The notes under the pieces were generated by a model. The model was given only the letters and a program-made list of their open reading frames with translations. It searched no databases and was not told the origin of the DNA. From positions 80,600,422-80,664,421 of the forward strand of contig CM061140.1 of the NCBI GenBank assembly GCA_030789695.1: a DNA stretch of 64,000 bases, in the 5' to 3' direction. Each line of letters starts with the position of its first letter. Position 1 is the stretch's first letter. Made by a program: the position numbers and the translations under genes. This document shows, one piece after another, positions 21,802-31,987 of the stretch. The DNA is from Scilla litardierei. Taxonomy: Eukaryota > Streptophyta > Magnoliopsida > Asparagales > Asparagaceae.

Positions 21802-23131
21802 ACCCCTAAATTTTCACAGCCTCCACGCATTCTTCTCCTGCGCCGGCCCTAGGAACCCATCCCCCTCACGCAAAAGCCCTCCCCTACGACCTGAGCGACC
21901 GCCGACGGCACCTGGTCGCCGCCGACCACCTCCAGCAATCGCCCCCGACTCCCCTCTCTCGTCGGAGCTCATAGCCGCCGCCGGAAGCCGCCGATAACCG
22001 CCAGAATTCGCGCCAGGAGCTGCTGCAGCCCGCGACGGCCGCCGCCGCCGCTGCCGCCGCCGCCGGAGCCCCACACCGTCGCCGTGGAACCCCCTCTGCC
22101 CCCTCTCGCCGTTGACAGCGACCCCAGGCCGCGATACACTCTGTAACAGCGAGTTCTCTCGCTGTTTTGCGTGTTTGGCGTCGTACCAACGCGTCGTCGA
22201 GATCTCGCCGCCTCTCCTCGCTGTTGGAACCCTCTGACAGTCTCCTTCAACTCCTGGGAGTATCCATCGTCATCCCGGACTCTTCCTACGACCCCCGACG
22301 TCGTAGGCGTTGGGTACGACGAACCGTTCATCACGGTTGTCATTGCAAGTTCTCCGGAAGCCGTAGTACGCCTACCCGACGCACTGCTCGCTGTTCGCGC
22401 GTCCCGTCCGCTGCCGGAACGTGTCTGGCTACGCTGCCCGTAGCCGAGACACCGCTAGGAGACGATCCGTAGCCGTGCCAGTCAGATCGGTCGCCGTTCA
22501 GACACTACGTCCGCTCTACCCCAGACTCCGGACAGGTTGGTTCCCCTATCTCGTAGCGAAACCCCCACAATAGCAAAACTGAGAACCTAACTAAAACTGG
22601 CAACTTAACTCGCTAAATTTAGTTTTTGCTCTCTTAAATCGATGTATAACCGTAGACCGACGCTGGACTTTTTGACTGTGCACATAGGATAGAATCGTCG
22701 GATAGGCTGATCGGACAACTTGACTCGTGACGGTTAGGGTAGCCACGTTCAACTTAGAAATGAACCTAAATAGGATTTGACGAAAATCGCGACTTGACAC
22801 CGTCGTCGTGATCTCTTTTCAGACGGACTACCGCGGACGCGACGACTGGACGAGACGCCCCGGACAGACGACGCACTCGCTATTCCAGGCAAGTGTACTC
22901 ACTTGCGATTTGACTGTGCCTTAGTTCTAGTTGTAGAACTGTTAGATTGTGTGTGATGAGAACCGGACGTGAAATGATAGCGTCCGGGACGACCGTGACG
23001 GCTCAGACTTGACGACGAAGTCTGAGCCTGACAACAATGAACTGCTGACAACATAGGACTATCTTGTCTGTGCGTGCGTGTGGACACCCTAGAATAACTT
23101 TCCCTACACTTGTCATGTCGTGTCCTGTCAC

Positions 23132-23413
23132 ACAAAAAGCCTTCGGGCGTTTCGGATGCTTCCCTTGCGGAAGTGATCCCCGTGATACAAAAAGCCTGCG
23201 GGCGTTTCGGATGCTTCCCTTGCGGAAGTGATCCCCGTGATACAAAAAGCCTTCGGGCGTTTCGGATGCTCTCCATGCGAGAGTGATCCCCGTGACTGTT
23301 ATACAAAAAGTATGCGGGCGTTTCGGATGCTTCCCTCCGCGGAAGTGATCCCTGTGACCAAAAAGCCTTCGGGCGTTTCGGATGTTTCCCTAGAGGAAAT
23401 GATCCCTGTGAAT
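23132..23413 (+). repeat. Five tandem hairpin repeats in the 5' LTR (about 55 bp each)
   Basis: Units start at 23132, 23187, 23242, 23303 and 23359. Most contain a GCC-TNCG-GGC hairpin (UNCG tetraloop type) and all contain a second stem. The second stem changes on both sides together: CTTCC/GGAAG in units 1, 2 and 4, CTCTC/GAGAG in unit 3, TTTCC/GGAAA in unit 5. That pattern is covariation within one array. The first hairpin is weakened in unit 4. Confidence 0.85.
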
Positions 23414-23782
23414 CTTGTCCTGAGTTCCTGGGTTGGGGTTGGGTTGAGCGTGCGCACGGCAAGAGGGTCTAATCCCCCTCGAACCGTAAGGCGTGAACCC
23501 TTTCGTGTCTTGTCATGTCCCGTCTTGTCGTGTTCTGTCCGTCACGTCCCGTCTTGTCCTGACACCTGTAGGTTAGTCCCGTAGTCGGTAGCACACGCTA
23601 CGTCTACTGTTTGCTACGTTTACTTTTCCTGCTACGCTACTTTTCGTTTCTCAGTTATAACCCCAGCATGTTAAAACAACCAGTAAATCATTGTTAAAAG
23701 TTGATACACTTGCAGTAGAGTCTGACAGTTTGTGTAGACTTTGCCTGACGTACAGTTCCCTTCTTTTGGTGCTGTACGTCAG

Positions 23783-23880
23783 GTGTGGAGCCAGAGTACG
23801 AGTACGAGGCGGACTTGCCAGCTGACCCAGAGCCGGAGGACGTTGATCCGGAGTACGACCCGGAGGAGGACCAGAGTTAG
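23783..23880 (+). CDS. Acidic LTR exon (5' LTR copy)
   Basis: After a 3' splice-site-like TGTACGTCAG (ending 23782), two bases and then a frame read VEPEYEYEADLPADPEPEDV and end EEDQS with stop TAG at 23878-23880. The solo LTR at 33560-36283 has the same arrangement: TGTCAG, GT, then an acidic frame ending DTGDQS and TAG. The shared acceptor, phase, acidity and ending between two diverged LTR families suggest a selected coding exon in the LTR transcript. The upstream exon is not identified. The 3' LTR copy is 31552-31649. Confidence 0.5.
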
Positions 23881-24218
23881 AGGCCTCGTGTTGCTGATCC
23901 AGATTTCTGTTCCAGTTTAGATTGGGTGGGTAGCACCTGTTGCTTTCTTGTTTAGGTTGGGTGCTTGCACCGTTAGTTTCCCTTTCAGCAGTTGTAGCCG
24001 TTTACGGCATTTTCTTTAGACTCTCAGTACTTGATGATAAATTTTGGAATAAAATGAAATGTTTCCTTCTGTACTTTTGTTATTTCGTACTAACTTGCAG
24101 GGACCTGTACCTTCGCTATGGAAAACTACAGACGCTTATTGGGTCTGGGCTCTTGCCCCGGTCTAAGCGGGCCTTCGTCACGCTTCGCCTCCGTGTTTTT
24201 GGGAAGCGGGGCGTGACA

Positions 24219-24344
24219 GGTTTTAGTGGTGGCCCATGCAGGTCCCCTCTTCTGCGAGTACGAAATAATTGGAGTATTAAATTTCATTTTATTATTATCA
24301 TCCGGAAATTGTATAAGTCTAATCCGTGTCTTTCTGTCAATAGG
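24219..24344 (+). other. Leader between 5' LTR and gag; no usual primer-binding site
   Basis: The LTR end is followed by GGTTTTAGTGGTGG, not the TGGTATCAGAGC expected for initiator-Met tRNA priming. Positions 24240-24325 instead resemble the reverse complement of the LTR segment 24023-24110: CAGGTCCC, GTACGAAATAA, ATTTCATTTTATT and AAGTCTAA occur in the same order. RNA could fold back across the LTR junction. A splice-acceptor-like TTTCTGTCAATAG ends just before the gag ATG. Confidence 0.6.
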
Positions 24345-25491
24345 ATGGCAGGACAACGTATTACCCGATCGGGGAGCTCTGGAGATAGGATTCAGGAAGA
24401 CCAGGGCGGAGACCTCCGTCAGGTTCTGGGTGTAATGAGAGAGATGCTGGAGGTGCAGCATCAGTTGGTTCAGCAGTCCCAGCGTGCTGCCCAGGCTGCT
24501 CCAGTTGCACCACCGCCACCTCCACCTGCCCCTCGAGCTGCTCCAGGAGTGAAGCAGTTCAACGAGCTCCAGCCGAAGACATTTTCAGGGAAGGAGGGAC
24601 CCCTAGCTGCCGACGAGTGGATCCAGAGCACGGAGGAGAAGTTAGTTGCTTCGAAGATTCCAGACGATACCCGAGTGGAGATAGCGAAGATGTAGCTGAC
24701 GGAGAATGCGAGGAACTGGTGGCGCCTTGAGGAGAGGCGTCTGGTGAAGCCAGTGGATTGGAAGACCTTCAGGTCTATGTTCAGGACGAAGTACTTCACC
24801 AAGACTACTAGGAGGGAGCTGCTGAGCAGGTTTATAGATCTGAAGCAGGAGAACATGACCGTCGAGGAGTATGAGGCGGAGTTTGAGATGCTGAGTCGCT
24901 TTGCTCCGCATATGGTGAAGAAGGAGGAGAAGCGAGCTGATCGCTTCCGTCAGGGACTGCGTCTGAAGATTCAGGCTTCTATGTCTTCGGCGAGTTTCAC
25001 GACTATGAGGGAGGTGCTGGATGCTGCGAAGAATTATGAGCTTATTTCACTCCTACCTGACCCTCCAGCTGATAAGGGGAAGCGTCCTATGGAGCAGTAC
25101 CGGCCACCTGCTAGGCCGGCGATGAGGCCAGTTCAGACAGTACCATTTAAGAGGCCTGGAGCACCCATTCAGAGTCAGAGCAAGGGACCGTGCCATTACT
25201 GTGGGAAGCTGGGACACGTTCAGAAGGATTGTCGGAAGAGGATGGGACTGTGCCTAGTTTGCGGAGATGCCTCGCATGCTGCGAAGGACTGTCCGAGAGC
25301 CCGTCATGCTGTAGTTGGAGCGCCAGCCCCGCTGCCGATGAGAGCGCCCGCTCCAGTTCAGAGAGGACCTGCCGTTCGTGGACCACCTTTACCGCCACAG
25401 AGGCAGGTGTTTCAGAGAGCAGCGCAGCCCCAGAGGCCGGCGTATACCATGACTGCTGCTGAGACTGAGGAGCTGGATGGGGTCATTGCAG
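24345..25491 (+). pseudogene. gag: gag region of gypsy element, one in-frame stop
   Basis: It starts at ATG 24345 (MAGQRITRSG). A Pro/Ala-rich N-terminal segment is followed by a retrotransposon Gag domain (NWWRLEE, then VEEYEAEFEML and DRFRQGLRLKIQ). Two CCHC knuckles follow: CHYCGKLGHVQKDC (from 25190) and CLVCGDASHAAKDC (from 25250), which bind the element RNA. A TAG at 24693-24695 interrupts the domain in a highly conserved stretch, so full-length Gag is not made without suppression. The frame continues in phase across the stop and, at its 3' end, joins the protease frame through a predicted intron at 25492-25609. Confidence 0.85.
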
Positions 25492-25609
25492 GTAACTCCT
25501 TAATTCTAGCCTTTCATTTCATAGTTTAGCTTTAAATTGTTAGTCTTGTTTGCCTGACTTGTTTGTTAGAATTGCTTGGTTTGACCGTAGTTTCCTTTTA
25601 ATATCTTAG
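25492..25609 (+). other. Predicted 118-bp intron between gag and protease
   Basis: Donor GTAACTCC after GCAG, acceptor ATATCTTAG, T-rich body. Removing it joins VIAG to [17 protein letters not shown], the continuous order typical of this clade; leaving it in brings a frame change and stops. The length of 118 bases is not a multiple of three, and the frames on each side differ by exactly that amount. Confidence 0.75.
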
Positions 25610-28600
25610 GCACCATTCTAGTGTCTTCTCACCCGGCCCTGGCCTTGTTCGACTCCGGTGCATCCATGTGCATCTTATCCCGGAGATTCGTGACAAGACA
25701 CTCCATTCCCACCCATACACTTCCCAAGTGTTGGGACATCACCACAGGGAACGGAGTGGTGACAGTAAACTTGGGGTGTAGATCGATTCCTTTGGTGGTC
25801 AGTGGACACGAGCTCTTTGCAGATTTCATTGTCCACGACCTGCCACACTTCGATGTCGTTCTTAGCATCGATTGGTTGGGAGATTTCCACGCCTCGATCG
25901 ATTGTCGCAGCAAGAGGGTGGTGTTCCGGATTCCAGGCCATCCAGAGTTCGAGTTCCGCATCAGAGATGAGTCGCTTGGACCCATCAAGTATCGGGCCAC
26001 GCCGGTGGTGCCGATTGTGGTAGCCATGCAGATGGAGATGGAGATCGAGAGACCAGCAGTCGTCAGGGACTTCGACGACGTCTTCCCGGAGGATATCTCA
26101 GGTTTGCCACCCGACAGAGCTTTAGAGTTTGGTATTGATCTTATGCCGGGAGTGCAACCGATATCGAAGGCGCCGTACCGGATGGCTCCCGCCGAGCTCG
26201 AGGAGCTGCGGAAGCAGTTGGATGAGTTGTTGCAGAAGGGTTTCATCCACCCTAGTGTGTCACCGTGGGGTGCACCAGTTCTACTCGTGAAGAAGAAGGA
26301 TGGGTCCCGCAGGATGTGCGTGGACTATCGAGGATTGAATGTTGTCACCGTGAAGAATAAGTATCCGCTGCCGCGCATCGACGACATCTTTGACCAGCTT
26401 GGAGGTTCGAGAGTCTTCTCGAAGTTGGACTTGAGGAGTGGATACCACCAATTGAGGGTGAAGAAGGACGATGTTCAGAAGACGGCTTTCCGGACGAAGT
26501 ACGGACATTATGAGTTCGTGGTCATGCCGTTTGGCGTGACCAATGCACCGGCTGTGTTCATGAATTTGATGAATTTAATATTCTATGACTTCCTGGACAA
26601 GTTTGTTATCATCTTCATCGATGACATTCTTATTTATTCGAAGTCTGAGGAGGAGCACAGCTGTCATCTGAGGACAGTGCTGGAGACGCTGAGGAGACAT
26701 AAGCTCTATGCCAAGTATAGCAAGTGCGAGTTCTGGCTGGACAGAGTCGCATTCCTGGGACACGTGGTGTCCGGTGATGGCATATCTGTGGATCCGGAGA
26801 AGGTCAGAGCAGTCAGAGATTGGCCGACTCCGCAGTCAGCATCAGACATCAGGAGTTTTCTGGGATTAGCGGGCTATTATCGGCGGTTCATCAAGGATTT
26901 CTCGAAGATTGCAGAGCCGATGACAAAGCTGACAAGGAAGGATGTGGATTTTCTCTGGTCAGATGCTTGTGAGGGGGCCTTCAGTATCTTGAAGGCGAGA
27001 TTGACCACGGCACCGGTGTTGGCAGTACCGGATCGAAGCGGAGGCTTCGAGGTTTATTGTGATGCTTCAGGGAAGGGCCTAGGGTGCGTCTTGCATCAGC
27101 ATGGCCACGTGGTCGCGTACGCTTCTCGTCAGTTGAGGACTCATGAGAAGAATTACCCAACGCACGATCTGGAGTTGGCAGCAGTGATTTTCGCACTGAA
27201 GATTTGGAGGCACTTCTTGCTAGGTGAGAGTGTGAAGATTTTCACCGATCACAAGAGCTTGAAGTACATCTTTACGCAGAAGGAGCTCAACATGCGTCAG
27301 AGGCGATGGTTAGAGCTCATGGCTGACTACGAGATTGATTTGCAGTATCATCCGGGAAAGGTGAACGTAGTGCCGGATGCCTTGAGTAGACTTCCTACTG
27401 CGATGATGCATACGGCCGATTGGAGGATTCAGCAGGAGCTGAGGGAGATGGATTTGGAGGTTGTCCTACCTGGTGTAGTTCATTCATTCATGAATCTGCA
27501 GATTCAGTCCACAATCGTGGATCGGATCAAGGCAGCACAGGCATGAGATCCGAAGCTGCAGAGGATCAGGAGGCAGGTTGAAGCTGGCCTACGGACGGAG
27601 TTCGTGATTCATGAGGATGGTTCACTGCGGTACGGTAGTAGACTCTGTGTACCTGCAGGTGATGTTCGCGAGGAGCTGTTGAGCGAGGCTCATAGCTCGC
27701 CATATTCTATACATCATGGAGGCACCAAGATGTATAAGGACCTCCGGCTGAATTATTGGTGGATTGGCATGAAGAGGAGCGTGGCACGGAGCGTTGCCAA
27801 GTGTTTGATATGCCAACAGGTGAAGGCTGAGCACCATCGTACTGCTGGGTTGTTGCAACCGCTTCCCATTCTGGAGTGGAAGTGGCAACATATTACGATG
27901 GACTTCGTGACTGGTTTACCTCGGACCCCGAGGCAGAACGACGCAGTTTGGGTGATCGTGGATCGGTTGACCAAGTCTGCGCATTTTATCCCTTTCCGAG
28001 TGGGCCAGTCTACGGAAGCTTTGGCGAGGAAATATCTGGAGGTAAAATTTCGTTTCTACTTTTATTTTTTCCACTTTGATTCCCCCTTTGAGATGGTCGT
28101 GATGTAGACCGTGTACGTGCAGGAGATTGTACGCTTACATGGAGTCCCTGTGAGCATTGTGTCTGACCGAGACACGAGGTTCACATCTCAGTTCTGGAGA
28201 AGTCTGCAGGAGCATTTGGGTACCAGTCTGAGCTTCAGCACGGCATACCACCCGCAGACTGATGGCCAGTCCGAGAGGACTATTCAGATCCTGGAGGATA
28301 TGCTGCGAGCTTGTACACTCGATTTGAAGGGTTCATGGGAGGACCATCTTCACTTGGTGGAGTTTTCATATAACAACATCTACCAGGCGAGCATTGGCAT
28401 GGCGCCGTTTGCTGCCCTATATGGAAGGAAATGTCGTTCGCCGTTGAGCTGGGATGACATCGGTGATCGGGAGCTGTTGGGTCCAGAGATGATAGTGGAA
28501 GACGTGGATGTCGTGAGGGACATCAGGGAGAAGCTTAGAGTTGCACAGGATCGCTTCAAGCATTGGGCAGATGCCAAGAGGAGACCTTTGGAGTTTCAGC

Positions 28601-29028
28601 CTGGTGATCACGTCTTCCTGAAGATTTCTCCGAACCGCGGAGTTATTCGTTTCGGGAAGAAGGGAAAGCTGAGCCCGAGGTATATTGGGCCGTTTGATGT
28701 GCTAGAGCGTGTGGGAGCAGTGGCCTACCGCCTTGCTCTGCCACCATCTTTGGAGGGTGTTCATGACGTATTCCACGTATCTCAGTTACGTCGGTACGTC
28801 AGTGACCCATCGCACACTGTGGACTTCTCAGAGATTACAGTTCGCCCGGATCTGACATATGACCAGCAGCCCGTGCAGATTTTGGACCGTCGACAGAAGC
28901 AGTTGAGGAATAAGGTAGTCGACCTGGTGAGAGTGATGTGGCGTCACGGATCACCTGGAGAGTCCACCTGGGAGCGTGAGGATGATATGAGGGAGCGCTT
29001 TCCGCATCTCTTCCCGAGCGATGCTTGA
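25610..29028 (+). pseudogene. pol: pol region of gypsy element: PR-RT-RH-IN-chromodomain tail
   Basis: Protease: LFDSGA (Asp near 25651). RT: conserved fingers and palm with [10 protein letters not shown] near 26613, the catalytic YxDD box. RNase [11 protein letters not shown] near 27055. Integrase: a CLIC zinc-binding half near 27805, catalytic Asp in MDFVTG near 27900, Asp in SDRDTRF near 28163, Glu in DGQSERT near 28270. The tail, about 28905-29010 ([28 protein letters not shown]), is a chromodomain-like targeting module as in Tekay elements. Breaks: TGA at 27544-27546 between RNase H and integrase, and an 81-base insert 28042-28122 with a stop, best explained as an intron. Otherwise the frame is well kept, in line with young LTRs. 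Confidence 0.9.
28042..28122 (+). other. Predicted 81-bp intron within integrase
   Basis: Donor GTAAAATTTC, T-rich body, acceptor GTACGTGCAG. It lies between KYLE and EIVRLHGVP, which are adjacent in related integrases. It is a multiple of three but carries an in-frame TAG (28105-28107), so retention would truncate integrase before two of the catalytic residues. Confidence 0.7.
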
Positions 29029-29059
29029 TGTTGATTCCGAGGACGGAATCATTTCTAAG

Positions 29060-29069
29060 TTGGGGAGGA
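29060..29069 (+). other. Polypurine tract
   Basis: TTGGGGAGGA lies directly 5' of the 3' LTR start TGTAACGG; it is the usual plus-strand primer site for reverse transcription. Confidence 0.85.
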
Positions 29070-31987
29070 TGTAACGGTCGGTTTCCGATCGTAAGTTCTT
29101 CGTGCACGTGTGCTTGACCGTGCACGTATTTATTTTAGAATTTGTTTGTTTCCAAACCCTATCGTGTGATATGTCGTTGTGACCCTCTCTGAGAGTACTA
29201 CATTTGTCGTGTTGACTTGCAACGTCAATTCACGGGCCGTTCGCCCACGATTGGACCTTTTCTGAGAAGACGTCGCGTATCGCACTTTTGACTTGAGGCG
29301 TTTTTAATTTTTAATTTCATTTCTCGTCATCGAAATTGTAATCCGTCTCTTCTGACTTCTTGCTCTTGTCGCTCCGGTCGCCCCGGTATTTTTCTTATAA
29401 TTTTTGGGCACCGTTTGAATTTTGTGCACTAGTAGAGCCCGTTAATTACGAGAATACCCCTATCTAATTAAACCTATTAAACCCTAGTTTAACCCTAAAC
29501 CTAGCTGGTAGCAAACCCCCCTCACGTGTGACATCACCCCTTAGTCACGTGGGCCCCGTTCTATAAAGAAAAAACCCTAACCCCTAAATTTTCACAGCCT
29601 CCACGCATTCTTCTCCTGCGCCGGCCCTATGAACCCATCCCCCTCACGCAAAAGCCCTCCCCTTCGACCTGAGCGACCGCCGACGGCACCTGGTCGCCGC
29701 CGACCACCTCCAGCAATCGCCCCCGACTCCCCTCTCTCGCCGGAGCTCATAGCCGCCGCCGGAAGCCGCCGATAACCACCAGAATTCGCGCCAGGAGCTG
29801 CTGCAGCCCGCGACGGCCGCCGCCGCCGCCGCCGGAGCCCCACGCCGTCGCCGTGGAACCCCCTCTGCCCCCTCTCGCCGTTGACAGCGACCCCAGGCCG
29901 TGATACACTCTGTAACAGCGAGTTCTCTCGCTGTTTTGCGTGTTTGGCGTCGTACCGACGCGCCGCCGAGATCTCGCCGCCTCTCCTCGATGTTGGAGCC
30001 CTCTGACAGTCTCCTTCACCTCCTGGGAGTATCCATCGTCATCCTGGACTCTTCCTACGACCCCCGACGTCGTAGGCGTTGGGTACGATGAACCGTTCAT
30101 CACGGTTGTCATTGCAAGTTCTCCGGAAGCCGTAGTACGCCTACCCGATGCACTGCTCGCTGTTCGCGCGTCCCGTCCGCTGCCGGAACGTGTCTGGCTA
30201 CGCTGCCCGTAGCCGAGACACCGCTAGGAGACGATCCGTAGCCGTGCCAGTCAGATCGGTCGCCGTTCAGACACTACGTCCGCTCTACCCCAGACTCCGG
30301 ACAGGTTGGTTCCCCTATCTCGTAGCGAAACCCCCACAATAGTAAAACTGAGAACCTAACTAAAACTGGCAACTTAACTCGCTAAATTTAGTTTCTGCTC
30401 TCTTAAATCGATGTATAACCGTAGACCGACGCTGGACTTTTTGACTGTGCACATAGGATAGAATCGTCGGATAGGCTGATCGGACAACTTGACTCGTGAC
30501 GGTTAGGGTAGCCACGTTCAACTTAGAAATGAACCTAAATAGGATTTGACGAAAATCGCGACTTGACACCGTCGCCGTGATCTCTTTTCAGACGGACTAC
30601 CACGGACGCGACGACTGGACGAGACGCCCCAGACAGACGACGCACTCGCTATTCCAGGCAAGTGTACTCACTTGCGATTTGACTGTGCCTTAGTTCTAGT
30701 TGTAGAACTGTTAGATTGTGTGTGATGAGAACCGGACGTGAAATGATAGCGTCCGGGACGACCGTGACGGCTCAGACTTGACGACGAAGTCTGAGCCTGA
30801 CAACAATGAACTGCTGACAACATAGGACTATCTTGTGTGTGCGTGCGTGTGGACACCCTAGAATAACTTTCCCTACACTTGTCATGTCGTGTCCTGTCAC
30901 ACAAAAAGCCTTCGGGCGTTTCGGATGCTTCCCTTGCGGAAGTGATCCCCGTGATACAAAAAGCCTGCGGGCGTTTCGGATGCTTCCCTTGCGGAAGTGA
31001 TCCCCGTGATACAAAAAGCCTTCGGGCGTTTCGGATGCTCTCCATGCGAGAGTGATCCCCGTGACTGTTATACAAAAAGTCTGCGGGCGTTTCGGATGCT
31101 TCCCTCCGCGGAAGTGATCCCTGTGACCAAAAAGCCTTCGGGCGTTTCGGATGTTTCCCTAGCGGAAATGATCCCTGTGAATCTTGTCCTGAGTTCCTGG
31201 GTTGGGGTTGGGTTGAGCGTGCGCACGGCAAGAGGGTCTAATCCCCCTCGAACCGTAAGGCGTGAACCCTTTCGTGTCTTGTCATGTCCCGTCTTGTCTT
31301 GTTCTGTCCGTCACGTCCCGTCTTGTCCTGACACCTGTAGGTTAGTCCCGTAGTCGGTAGCACACGCTACGTCTACTGTTTGCTACGTTTACTTTTCCTG
31401 CTACGCTACTTTTCGTTTCTCAGTTATAACCCCAGCATGTTAAAACAACCAGTAAATCATTGTTAAAAGTTGATACACTTGCAGTAGAGTCTGACAGTTT
31501 GTGTAGACTTTGCCTGACGTACAGTTCCCTTCTTTTGGTGCTGTACGTCAGGTGTGGAGCCAGAGTACGAGTACGAGGCGGACTTGCCAGCTGACCCAGA
31601 GCCGGAGGACGTTGATCCGGAGTACGACCCGGAGGAGGACCAGAGTTAGAGGCCTCGTGTTGCTGATCCAGATTTCTGTTCCAGTTTAGATTGGGTGGGT
31701 AGCACCTGTTGCTTTCTTGTTTAGGTTGGGTGCTTGCACCGTTAGTTTCCCTTTCAGCAGTTGTAGCCGTTTACGGCATTTTCTTTAGACTCTCAGTACT
31801 TGATGATAAATTTTGGAATAAAATGAAATGTTTCCTTCTGTACTTTTGTTATTTCGTACTAACTTGCAGGGACCTGTACCTTCGCTATGGAAAACTACAG
31901 ACGCTTATTGGGTCTGGGCTCTTGCCCCGGTCTAAGCGGGCCTTCGTCACGCTTCGCCTCCGTGTTTTTGGGAAGCGGGGCGTGACA
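29070..31987 (+). repeat. 3' LTR of the gypsy element (2,918 bp)
   Basis: Collinear with the 5' LTR; one 9-base deletion in a GCC-rich run near 29825 and scattered substitutions, many of them C/T. It repeats the promoter set, the hairpin array (30901-31182) and the acidic exon (31552-31649). It ends GGCGTGACA, followed by target duplication ATTCT. Confidence 0.92.
30901..31182 (+). repeat. Five tandem hairpin repeats in the 3' LTR
   Basis: Same five units as 23132-23413, differing at two positions that I can see (TCTGCGGG for TATGCGGG in unit 4; CTAGCGGAAA for CTAGAGGAAA in unit 5). Neither change breaks the second stem, as both fall in loops or in the first hairpin. Confidence 0.85.

Larger units (their letters stand above)
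21292..24218 (+). repeat. 5' LTR of the gypsy element (2,927 bp)
   Basis: Very long for a gypsy LTR, as in the Tekay clade. It contains a promoter (21701-21801), GC-rich proline/arginine-coding-like sequence (21830-22480), five hairpin tandem repeats (23132-23413), an acidic exon (23783-23880), and a perfect branch-point-like TACTAAC followed by TTGCAG (24089-24100). It is bounded by TG..CA. Confidence 0.9.
21292..31987 (+). mobile_element. Ty3/gypsy chromovirus-type LTR retrotransposon (Tekay/Del-like)
   Basis: A complete element of 10,696 bp with LTRs 21292-24218 and 29070-31987 (both TGTAACGG..GGCGTGACA). The target duplication ATTCT at 21287-21291 and 31988-31992 lies inside the coding frame of copy B. 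The internal region encodes gag-pol in the order gag, protease, RT, RNase H, integrase, chromodomain-like tail. The polypurine tract is TTGGGGAGGA at 29060-29069. By eye the LTRs differ by about 30-35 substitutions and one 9-base indel, roughly 1.2 percent, so insertion is recent. Two in-frame stops (24693, 27544) make it non-autonomous as sequenced unless read through. Confidence 0.92.

Noticed and set aside
21701..21805. Interstitial telomeric repeat
   Set aside because: Only single AAACCCTA units, not a tandem array; better read as telo-box promoter motifs.
21814..22472. Arg/Ala/Gly-rich frames in the LTR (and the copies at 29592-30342)
   Set aside because: GC-rich leader sequence with open frames on both strands. 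One might hold the 5' exon for the acidic LTR exon, but nothing singles it out.
23132..23413. Hairpin repeats as a CRISPR array
   Set aside because: No variable spacers of constant length; the whole unit is repeated and lies inside an LTR.
22899..23584. 187- and 118-codon frames over the LTR tandem repeats (and 30668-31353)
   Set aside because: They read through hairpin repeats; repetition explains the open frame.
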